Assembly: GCA_030268105.1 (NCBI GenBank)
Contig: BSDZ01000003.1
Coordinates: 4,566,001-4,630,000 of the forward strand
Origin: Volvox africanus
Lineage: Eukaryota > Chlorophyta > Chlorophyceae > Chlamydomonadales > Volvocaceae
Length of the DNA: 64,000 nucleotides
Direction of reading: 5' to 3'
This document shows positions 36,401-48,000 of this stretch, piece after piece (positions within the stretch are counted from its first letter, which is position 1; each line of letters begins with the position of its first letter). Under the pieces are notes generated by a model. It worked only from the letters and a program-made list of their open reading frames with translations, made no database searches and had not been told where the DNA came from. A program made the translations under genes and the position numbers.

Positions 36401-38113
36401 TGTACTCATTGATCGCACGGTCCAAGAAGAGGCCCTGAGGGCATGATCATACGATGGCTGAAGGATAGGTCGCTACACTAGCAAAAAGACAGATCTAGAG
36501 AAACTTTCCTGGAAGAGAGTTCGTAGAGAAGTTTAATGAAGAAAATATGTATTTATTCAAATGTTCAGTGCCAAGCCCGTAACCCCACGGCTTCCTAAGC
36601 ATCGCGTCCCGGGATAAACCTAGGGCCTAAGGTCCCGGGATTCACCTAATCCCATCCAATGCCTGAGAGTAACCTTCTGTGTGTGCCCCCATCTGCGCGC
36701 ACTACGCTCTTCCCATCGCGCCCCACAGTTTTTTCTGGTCCGTCCTCCCTGTCTCGCGCCTCTACCTGAAGCATGTTGTTCCCGTGCATGCCCACCGGTG
36801 GGAAGACATACACCTTGCCCGCCCAAGGATTCCCCGGCTGCAGCCCGTCGTCCTCCGCAGTGAAAAACCGACTCGATTGGACGCCCACCTGGAAGCAGGG
36901 AAGAACGGGGAGACCAGGCATGCATGTGAGCGCACAGGTAGTCCAGAGGCCAGGTGCGGCTAATAGCACCTTCCCCCTAACGCCATGCTCGCCACCATGC
37001 TCATCGCCGCGCTGATAATAATGTTCGCATATTCCAAATCTTTACGCCCTTGTAACCTAAGAGCCTTGGACGAGTCGGGTGTGGGATGCCAAGACGCAGG
37101 TGTCCACCACCTGTCTTGTCTGTTACGGTCTACGTTTGCGCACCTGTGCCAGTTCATCGCTGCAAGGATCCAGATCAATGTTACCCCCGAACAGTCGCTT
37201 TACACCCGCTACAATGTGGTACGGCGTCCGATAGAACTCCGAGTCAGGACTGACATAGTCGCGCCAGTCAGCGCAGGCAGTCCGGTAAGATTCGGGGATC
37301 TCCTTTGATAGGACCGACTCCACCAGACGGTGTGTTAGAGGCACGCCTGTCTCCTGGCTAATGAGATTGGCCTTAACCCATGTCTTAATGGCCTTGCGGG
37401 GCTCGAGGCCCACGAGCGCGCGAACCTGTGGACGTTATGATGGAAGGGAAGAACGGCTTAGGTAGGTTAGGACGGATAGGACGCCGCAACAAACTGAGCT
37501 TCGCATAGCACGACGGAAGGGTGTGTTTAACACGTCGAAACAGTAATTAAAAGGCAACATCGAAATTGTATGCTGAGAGCAGCGTGCTATACGCGGGGTC
37601 CAGGACGCGACATATTCGCAACCCAAATTTGGTATGCATTCAGCCGGGTTACATGCAAGACCTAAACTCATGAGCTCCAAAGCACGAAGAATGACCTTTG
37701 AACATCATCTGGGACTATTACATGCAGCTGTGCATCTCCTAGACGCCGTTGGGTTAATCGCGCCCATGGGCCACACCCCAAAGATATGCCCCCCGGAACA
37801 CCGGCCCACGTGCCTGACGCTCGCTGGTGGGCAGAGCTATGGTTGGAGGGAATATCTTGGCAAGCTTCGTAGCCGCTAGGAGGCGCAAAGCTTGTCGGGG
37901 ACCAAACCCGAAGTCAGCCTTAGTAGAAATGTAGTTCGAGAACGAGTCCGCGCCCGATTTCTTGAAGAGAGCCGTGTCATGTATGACCATTAATGCTGCG
38001 CCAACCTTCAGCCAGTTGTTGCGCTGGTAATTCGCAACAATAAGCGTCTCGCATCCCTCGAGGTCTTCAGGATCCCTCCGCACCACCTCCACAGCTGACA
38101 GCAAGATGTCCAT
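33462..38113 (-). CDS. Phage-type DNA N6-adenine-methyltransferase homologue with ~900-residue low-complexity insertion, 4 exons, about 1225 aa
   Basis: Exons: 38113-37814, 37425-37144, 36888-36766, 36434-33462; phases agree. The N-terminus (about 1-130) is helical and resembles ParB/KfrA-like leaders of phage and plasmid proteins (NNWLKVGAALMVIHDTALFK, then FGFGPRQALRLLAATKL and LPTSERQVRAL). It is followed by a phage Dam-type domain: DSEFYRTPYHIVAGVKRLFG, GGNIDLDPCSDELAQ, RFFTAEDDGLQPGNPWAGKV, YVFPPV, RAINEYKAGRVTEVVLLLKV and KWFGKVFEYPHCFLA. Such enzymes normally have NPPY/NPPF at the catalytic loop; here it reads FPPV, so activity is doubtful. After ADKPLKP comes a Gln/Ala/Met/Gly-rich stretch (about 36284-33570) with poly-Gln and poly-Ala tracts. 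The last 35 residues (NPRGSVLVYIGKNAKLFCRI) look like the closing strand and helix of the same fold. The first intron reads best as GC-AG; a GT alternative at 37801 adds four codons. Confidence 0.72.
35590..35980 (-). repeat. Poly-Gln / poly-Ala coding microsatellite tract
   Basis: Runs of CAG/CAA (Gln) and GCN (Ala) codons on the minus strand within the insertion of the methyltransferase-like protein. Further Gln-rich runs follow at 34290-34530 and 34840-34960. Confidence 0.8.
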
Positions 38114-38750
38114 CCGATTTCAGATGTCGTTGTATAAAGTCGGATGAGCCCCGAGACCGTCTCGGAATTGCTTGGGGCTGGGCCCGGGACGAAAGCGAGC
38201 GAAGCCCAGCGCCACGGCCCCAGCGCCCAAGGCCCGTATCCTTTAGAAACCCAGGTATCTACTACGTCTTGGCGGAAAATCGCGTTGTTCTAGTCGGTTT
38301 TGGTTGCTCCAACGAGGAGGGACCCGAGGGACTTTCTTACAACTGGTCAGTTGCAGCTCCCAGCAGCCTACGTCTCTACAGAGACTTTGCTTTATTTCTT
38401 TCCATTTTTGCATATCGAGTAGGTAAGAAGAGACGAAACTTCGCGCTTTTTCCCTATGTTCATCAACGGCAAAGGTTACGGGCGCCATGTGCGAATTCCA
38501 TCCATTTGTTTGCATGACCTTACCGAAAATATGATATCTTTCTAATATAAAAACGACGGTTTCATCCAAGCAGCGAGCACCGCGATCAAAGGGCGATTAA
38601 AGTGATCGCCATATGCAAGCTCAATGCAGCGGGCAGCCTTTTCAGTTGTGAAATTGCTTCATCAAACGCAGAAAGCTCAAGAACATAAAACATCTCCTTG
38701 CCCCCGATGGCCTCCCGAAGTCCCGATGTCCTTGCAGTCCATCGAGGGCC
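38114..38750. promoter_or_regulatory. Upstream region of the methyltransferase-like gene and 3' flank of the kinase gene
   Basis: 637 bp between two minus-strand genes in tandem. A TTACA at 38337-38341 (TGTAA on the minus strand) lies about 410 nt after the kinase stop and may be its poly(A) signal. An in-frame TGA closes the methyltransferase frame four codons upstream of the 38113 ATG, supporting that start. The 108-codon frame at 38243-38569 is not supported. Confidence 0.4.
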
Positions 38751-41084
38751 TTATATCACCATCGGTTCGAGCAACCCTTGCTGTTGCAAACCTAGGACCA
38801 TGCGCGTGAGCTCCTGTGCTATTGATGACACGGCTGGCCGCTGCCGGGCCTCATGCATGCAGCACCAAAGGCCCAATTTCAGCATCCGCTCCGCAACCTT
38901 CATGTCCCAGCCCCCCGCAGTTGCGTCGACCACCTAGCATCCACCAGGGGGGCAGTGCAGGGCAGCGTGTGTCAGCTCCTGGGAATAAAAGGATACATAT
39001 AACGGTTGCAATCGGTGAGTCATGGTACAAACTATGTTCTGCAGATCCAATTTACTTGACCGGTGCAGGGCAGAGGCACCACCCCTTGTGAGATCCATTT
39101 AAGCGAAGGTCAAATCATCCTGAAATGGTGGCGAGTCGTACCAGGCTGCTTATGCCAAGTGAACATGAGCCCCTGCGGAATCGCCACAGACACGCACCTC
39201 AGGCAGCCTACGCTTCTCCAGTGCCTCCTGCACTTGAGGTACGATATCCCTAGGATCCTTCCCCAGTACCAGCTGCAGCAGGCACAGCCCAAGTGCCCAG
39301 GTGTCAGTGGCAGGGCTGATAAGGCCCGCGGTTTTGTACTCGGGCGCCAGGTAGGCCCACGTGCCAATCGCGCTGTCGTCAGCAGCACGGCTGGCGCCTG
39401 GTTGGAGGGTTTGCCGAGGACGAGAGGAGGAAGACGTTGTGGAACGAAATGCAATTACCATTTAGAGACGTGCTGGGAGTCCCCGGGTCTAACGCAGAAT
39501 ATGCGTAAGATGGCCCTTTTTCATCCGGTGTTTTCCTACCTCCCTACCCAGCCGCCTTGCCTTCCTTTCATTGACGCAAGGACCCCCCATGCATGCGGCA
39601 GACCGTCTTTTGCCACCATCTAATCTTCAAGAATTTCCCACCCGCGACCTCTCCGTCTCTTTACACGCACCCGCCCTCCAGCTGTCCAGTGCCGCCAGTC
39701 CAATGTCCCCGAGTTTGGCGTCCATGTTTGCGTCTAAGAACATATTCGCAGGCTTGATGTCCCGGTGAATAATTCCCAAGCTATGCAAGTAGGCCAGTGC
39801 GTCCGCCATCTGGGCGGCAATCCGCACACGTATCGGCCACAGTAGCGGTGGCGTGGGAAGGGTCTGTGGGACGTGGGAGCAGTGTGCGCGTGGAAGCCGC
39901 CGGCCCAGGTAACGTTAGTCCCGGCATTGCATGGGTAGGTAGGAAACCACCAGGAAGACACGAACATCTCAGCGGCCGTGGGATTATGTGTTGGTCCGCT
40001 GCTTGGCGTGCAAGGGGGGTCAATGGCACAAACTGTGAGTGCAGACGGAGCCGGTGCCCAGCACCACCCCGATTGATATGATATACACAGAGGATAATGG
40101 GATAGAAGGCATACGTAGTGAGACGAGGAGCAGGAATGCGGGGGCTTCAGGATGGAGCAGAGCGCAGGTGGCAGCGTCCTATTAGGCTGAGAAACCAGAT
40201 GGGACAGGTGTAACTGCGCGACAACTGCAGGTGATCGCTGCATCGGCATCGTCACAGTTAGCCCCACGCACGATTCGGTACCCATGACTTGCAAGGAGGC
40301 TTGCAACATGCAGCCCGCAATGTGCCCAAAACGCGGGTACCAAGTTGATCGCAGTTGACACAGTAGCGCCATACCCACGCGCAGAACAAACAGCATCATC
40401 CACATAAGAGCAAACGCAACGGCGCCCCTCCCGGCACACGCGCCCTCTCCAGCATCCTGCTACTGGAAGCCGCTCAGCCATTCACCACATTACCCTTTTC
40501 AGCAAGCGTTCCTCCAAGTTGCCATTCGTAAGCAGCTCGTACACCAGGCACTGCGTTCCCCCATCGCTGCCGTCCGCTGGCTCCACGTCTCCTGTGAACC
40601 CCAGTAGCCGCACCACATGCGGGTGATGTATGCTGCGTGCCAGCCTTATCTCATTTTTATACTCGGCGATGCCCTGCAAACCCTGAGGATCAAGAACCTA
40701 TCCCATACCGGAAGCAGGAGCAACAGCCGCAGCGGCAACAAGCGTGGCCACAAGGGTCGCCACGAGGAGCAGGTTGCGGCGTCAGGTTATAGTCGTATCG
40801 TCCAGTCAATCGTTCGCCGATGCGATGGCGCTGTCCTGCACGTCGATCAAGTACCTAATAAAGCTTCTCCCTAGTGAACGCTGGGCCTCTACTGCTAACA
40901 TAGAGTTCAACAGATCCAGGGATTCTGATATCATCCTCAATATCGATATGCTTCCTGCCGGGGGTCCTGATCAAGGATGTATCTGGCCTGCCTACCCAGA
41001 CCCCACCCCGGCATTGCCATCTTAGACGCACCTTGATGGCCACGGGCGTGTAGTTAATCATCGCCCGGTAGACTTTGCCAAACC
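38751..41084 (-). CDS. Protein kinase domain, plant receptor-like/RLCK type, 5 exons, 5' end not found
   Basis: Exons: 41084-41032, 40682-40494, 39863-39671, 39397-39198, 38933-38751; phases agree (818 nt). The domain reads [18 protein letters not shown] (Gly-loop and ATP lysine), [20 protein letters not shown] (helix-C glutamate), [36 protein letters not shown] with HRDIKPAN, then [50 protein letters not shown] and an end [23 protein letters not shown], the APE motif and the catalytic lysine and glutamate are present; DFG is DIG, a change also tolerated in plant U-box/RLCK-type kinases. The pattern is closest to cytoplasmic plant kinases of the receptor-like group. The first exon listed starts with two bases of a codon, so an upstream exon is required; none was found between 41085 and 42211. 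The gene is either incompletely modelled or 5'-truncated. Confidence 0.75.
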
Positions 41085-42211
41085 CTGCGCGCAACGGCGT
41101 CGAGGATGAGGGTCAGATCAGAGCAGGAAAGCCAGAACCCGATGAAACCAAACTTGTGTGTTTAAGATAGTTGTGTCGATGTCAATGCCAAAGGTCTCGT
41201 GACTGTGATGGACAATGGCCGCCTACACCGCCACCTTGAGGTTAGATGCGGCTTGAAGTTGTCCATCTGCCTTCAGATGCCCCGGTCGCATGTTAATTGC
41301 ATGTTAATCCAAGTGGCACAAACAAGCTTGGCTTATGTGGGGTCAGGATGAGCCCTGGGACCTTGCATGACATAAGATGAGTAGCTGAAATAGCCAAGGG
41401 AAGCTGCTATCCGTCTCAGTCCTAGACATGCCTAGTCACAGTATACGATTTAGATGAGTAGACCTGCTGGCAGAGTCCCTTACGCTGCGAAACCTGAACA
41501 CACGCTGATGGCAGAGTAACCCACGATTAATGCTTCTGCCCGGCAAGTAGGACAACGGACGGGCTGCATGACACCAGCCACATCCGCCCCTGATCCATAA
41601 CCCCTAGTTGCGGGGTCGAGAACGGAAAACAGGCACGTCTGGAGCCTGATGATCTGCCGTCTATATGGTACATGTTAGAATCCCCCTGTCACGCTGCGAA
41701 AACCCGAAGCCCGCCAACCCACCGCCTTCGCCGATAAGGCAGAGTTGGTGGAAACCCCCTGTTGCAGCGTAAAGCTCGGCAACTCCATACTCCGGAAAGT
41801 GAGCAGTTCTAGACATTTAGCTCACTTTAGTGGTATTAATCCTGGCTGGAAAATGTTTTGTCTGCACAACACGCTCAGCATGACGTCGCCTAATGCATTC
41901 CCTAATTTGTAAGGCACTGTTCACAAGTATGCTTATTTTATGTAATCATCTGTCCGAAAAGTTCTGGTTTTAAAGTGAACACTAGTTTGGTTCAGTCGAT
42001 GGCCACTTGGGCAGTCAGATGGCAGATAGATATCTGGTTGTGCATATTAAATATAATCCATGCCTTAAATTCAATCAAAATGTATTCCTCGTGTAAATGT
42101 ATCGGCATGCAACCCAAAACCCGCCGTACTCTGAATGCAATTAACATTTCTTTGTGTACGTGTAGGTCTATTGCTTCAAGCATAGCCACAAAAGATCATT
42201 TACCTTTGAAA
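41085..42211. other. Gap between the kinase and methyltransferase genes, 1.1 kb
   Basis: Should contain the missing 5' exon(s) and promoter of the minus-strand kinase gene and the promoter of the plus-strand YtqB-like gene. I see no convincing coding exon. Confidence 0.4.
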
Positions 42212-43526
<1,315 letters not shown>

Positions 43527-45008
43527 GGGGTTGTCGGGCTGTTGATCACAAGAGGCGGCGGGGAAGAGATTTAGGTAATCCGGTTCGATATCCTGGGACC
43601 CTGGCTGGCAGAGCGTTGGGGAAAAGTAGAGCAGAGGAGCTGCAGACGGCCCGGACACACGGGACGCGGCTACCTTGATAATAATCAGCACCGTTATCAA
43701 GTCCTAGCAATCCGGTGACGAATCTCAACAACAAATCGAGGAGAAGCTTAGCCGTGCACTAAGCAAGAAAGCGTCCAGGAGACCCATTAGGAAGAGCCCG
43801 ACAAGTTTCAATGATCAAAGTATAGCCTGTCGAGCATTTATGCCGCAGCACCTCGTATGTTGAGCGGTTTGTCACGCGGGAGCTGATGGGTTCCCATTTA
43901 TCAGTGACTTCGCAGTGACATGTTATCTAGTTACTTGATAAGATTTGCCCCCTCCACCCGCCGGTCCGGGTGGCAGGGTGTCATCGGAGACCAAGCTGCT
44001 CAACCGGCCCACAGCACCGATCCTGATCCTGCTCTGGAGACGGGACGATGACTTGCCAGCGAGGATTCGGAAATAGAATTCCGGGAGGTTATACCTAGTA
44101 ACGGACCCGGGCACCGGACCCTGATTCCATCGGGTGATTGGCCGAATGGAGGATGTCTGTGGGGCATGGACGGGCTGGTATATTCTGGCATGGACGGGCT
44201 ATAAGTCCATCACATCCAACCTGACGCAGTGGTGCTATATTGATTTGATACGGTGTTGGCAATAGGAGCACACTGGTGCCGCAACGAACCAAAGGCAGGC
44301 TGGACAGGCTGAAGGTTCTCCCCGATGACAACGTTACTGGAAGAGGTTCGATTAAAACACCGTGGTGTGGTGTGCACCTATTACGCTGAACGATTCCGCC
44401 TACTAGGACATGTGCACCGCCACCACCTATCTCTAAGCAAGCATCGAACTGTACATGGAACTGACAACATTATCGTACGCCAGCATCTCTAACCACCGAT
44501 TACATGTACCCTGTCGTTATCTGACTACAACTACAGGGGGAACAGCCAGGCGCGGCTAGACGTAGGAAATATGCTTACAATAGGGTCCTGTTCATTCTGG
44601 CGTATGAGTCAGTGTCGTCTCTTCCAGCAGCTCGCGGCTACCATTATGGCCGCCGGAAGAACAAGAATGGTGAAAGGTGGATACCGACACAGGCTACAGC
44701 GAAAAGAAGTGGCTACTAGAAGACTACACGGACTGCAGAGGCGTGATCGCCGCATTGAGGCTGTATAACGTGCCCTGCGTAGCTTGTTAGCCCCTCATGT
44801 CTGTTTCTCACCCGTACCCAAATACGAATATGAAGCGCAAATGAGTCAAACATAACAACGATGCCGTAATACCCTCTGTGCTGATCCAGATCCAGATCCA
44901 CCCAAGGACCTTAAAACCCTTAAACTGATTGCATGTTGAGGGGCAACAGAGCACTAATCCTAAGCTGCACATATTACAGAAAACGTACAATGCTGCATTG
45001 CATACATG
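43527..45008. other. Intergenic, 1.5 kb, between convergent genes
   Basis: Between the YtqB-like stop and the TFIIIC stop. A TTACA at 44974-44978 (TGTAA, minus strand) lies about 30 nt after the TFIIIC stop, with another at 44574-44578. GGCATGGACGGGCT occurs twice near 44162 and 44186. A possible last exon of the YtqB-like gene may lie at 44537-44790. Confidence 0.4.
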
Positions 45009-48000
45009 TCAAGGCGCCGGAACTTTCAGCAAGGTGGATCCAGCGTAATGCTCGAGAACCGGAAAGTAGTGCACCGTCGGCGCCGCTGCCAGCCCACCAA
45101 CGTGGCTACCACCACCGCCCAGCAGGAGCGGCCGACGGGGCCTCTTGGGCAGTGGTGGAGTCTTGCGCACCTCCACATGGCCATGATGCGCCAGGTGATG
45201 CAGCAGCTCCCTGCAAGCCTGCGGCGGGATCACGTCCATCGACGCCACCAGCAGGTCCTCCGAAATGCCCGGGTGTCGCATCACCAGGACCAGCAAGCGC
45301 TGCAGAAGCGTGTCCCACATTTGCATGTTGACGCCGCCTAGATGGTCCACCCACGGCCGTAGCACACGCTCTCGCACCGTAGCCACAGACACCAAGGGCA
45401 CTGCACCCGCATGGCCATCCGCGTTCGGACCCACGGGTGCATGGCTGCCATCGGCTTGGCCATGACACCGTTGAATGCCGGTTTCCCCACCTGTATGCAT
45501 GTCCATGTCCGTACCTAGGACACCCTCCGTGCCAGCACCAGCGTCAGCGGCATCGCTGCCGCCTATTTGCTTATCTGCTGTGCCGACAGCGGCATTTTGG
45601 GACTGCTCTGAAGGTCCTGTGTCCGTCCTTGGTGGTGCGGCAGCAGCGACAGCGGCAGCTGCGGTATTTCCGGCATCAGTTTCCACCTCCAAGATGGAGT
45701 CCTGACAATGCCGCGTGACTATGAAATGCAGTGCATCCCAGCCCCCCACGCGTCGAACCAGGCCGTGCAGCTCCAGTGCCCGCAACACCAACGATACGTG
45801 ATGCTGAGTGGGCGGCAGAGACAACGTCAGCATTCGCAGCGGTGAAGGTGACTCTGCCGCCGTCGCCACCCCGCCATTCCCAGCGGTATCGGTGCTTTGG
45901 GCCTGCGGCACTGGCGCCGTTGCTCCAGCGATGCACGCCCCACCCACCGTCACGCTGCCGCTAGCGGCTTTGTTCAACAGAGATGACAGATCTGTGAACG
46001 TCAGCCCGTCTGGACCTGCGGTATCCAGCAGCGCCTCCACTGCATCCAATAGCTCATCCATCACCATATGGCACGACGGCACTTCCGCCGCTAGGTGGGC
46101 CTTGCAAGCTGCCTTGGCAGTGGCTTGGATTGCCAAGTCGTTCGCAACCGCCGATGGTCTAAACAAGGGTGCCTTTCCATCGAACAACTCACCGGGGCTG
46201 GGCCACTGGCCGGAGCTGCCTGCGAGGTCATCCCCGGCGGGCGTGACAACGCCAATACCGTGGTCCAGCAGTGCAGCGCTCACTCCGCCGCGCCGGTGGT
46301 GCTCATGCTGCTGTTCTTTATCTGCTGCTGACATACCGCCATGTGGCTGCACCGAAGCCGCTGCAGAAGAGGCGCCTTGTGGCGCAATTCCAAGAACAGT
46401 GGTGGCATGCGAGCCTGCTTCAACCACTACACGCGTGCCGACCGCTGGCGGTGGAATCGTCAACCAAGAGAATCTATCCGTCATGCCATTAGCACCGCTG
46501 CCACCGCCGCGACCCATAACAGCCGCCGCTGGCGCCAGCGCCACCGACGCATCTGTCCTGCTGCTGTGCTGCGGTACGACGAGCAGCTGCACAGATGTTA
46601 CCAGCAAGCCCGCGGTCACGGCCTGTCCTGCCCACTCGGGTTGCATCTCCACCGTGCCTGGAAGCAGCTCCACGCGGCCTAGTGCCTGGCGCGCCAAGAT
46701 AACAGCTACCAGCTCACTGGGCAACTGCTCCTGCGCTTCCAGAGCCACTGCCCCTTTTGCCTTGTCCACGGTACAGCTGCGCTCCACCGCCTCTGCGCCG
46801 GCCTTGTCTGCGTCCGTGGCCACGGCGGATATGGCAGCGCTGTTGGCGGCCTCCGTGCCCTGTTGCGGTGCCAAAGCAGCGGCGCCGTCGACATCAGTTT
46901 CGTCGGTGCCGCCGTGTTGCTGTGCTGTATCACCCGTCATTGCGGCAGCCCGTGCGAGAAGGACGTCCAAGCGAGACGCCGCTGAAGCGCAGCGGGCTAG
47001 CAACCCTGGCGGCAACTCCGTGCCCTGTAGGCGGTTCACAAATGCATGCGTGAGCTCGAGCTGCCGACGAGGGCCCGTGCGCGCCAACCAGCCGCGCAGC
47101 TGCATCTGCTTTAGCGCAGCCGTCTTGACGTCAGCGCTGAAACGGCGGCCAAAGTCCGTTAACGTCTCCACCACTTCGTTCGACATCCAGGCCGCAACAC
47201 CACCCGCCGCACGCACCCGGTACAGCAGCGACACCAACATGCACATAGCCGCCGTGACCGCCACCGACGGTCTTGCAACCGCGAGCTGCGAGGGCACAAC
47301 CACTGCAGGCAATAATACCCGGGCGGCTGCACCGCCAACGATCCGCCGGCTGCGCGACGGAGCCACACTGCCCGGTGCGGCCGCGGTGGTGGCTCCTGCT
47401 GCAGCGCTGCTACCCGCGGCTGGGGCACCAGCGGCGTTACCTGCTGTCGCAGCGGTTTCCGCAATCGACACTTGCAGGGCGCCGCCAAGGCTGCGCCGCA
47501 CAGCAGCCGCTGTGCGGCGGCGGGTTTGCGCCTCGTCAACGGTTGGTGTTGGCATCTCCCCAAGGTCCAGGTCTCCCCTCTGTTGCATCATCTCACGCTT
47601 CTTCTGTGAGATGCGGCGCGGCATCACCAGCACAAAGTCCTCCACCAACGCTTGCGCCTCCGTAATGGCCGCCTCGCGCTCCATAACCATCGCTGCCGCC
47701 TTTGCCGCATCTGCGTCGGTGACCCTCCTCATCAACGCGACCTCAGCGGGATTCTCACCAAGCCCGGATAGCGGCTGTGCTCCTGCTTCTGCCGCACCCT
47801 CCGCCTCCGCCGCTGGAGCTGCCGGTGCCGACGTGATCGCCTCCAGGTCCATTATCTGCTGCTGCAGCAGCTGGACCTCCGTAGCCAGTTCGTTCCCAGC
47901 TCCGAAACCTCCCGCCACAGGCTCCCCAGCCGTTGTCGCGGCGACAATAGCACGCGTGACCTCCAACGGGTCACGTGGCTGTGGCGGCTGCGACTTGTTA

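Noticed and set aside
38243..38569. 108-codon minus frame (MDETVVFILERYHIFGKVMQ)
   Set aside because: No recognised pattern and no splice partners; it lies where the promoter of the methyltransferase-like gene should be.
43578..43600. GGTTCGATATCC resembling a tRNA B-box
   Set aside because: One base too long for the GGTTCGANNCC pattern; no A-box, acceptor stem or anticodon arm fits around it.
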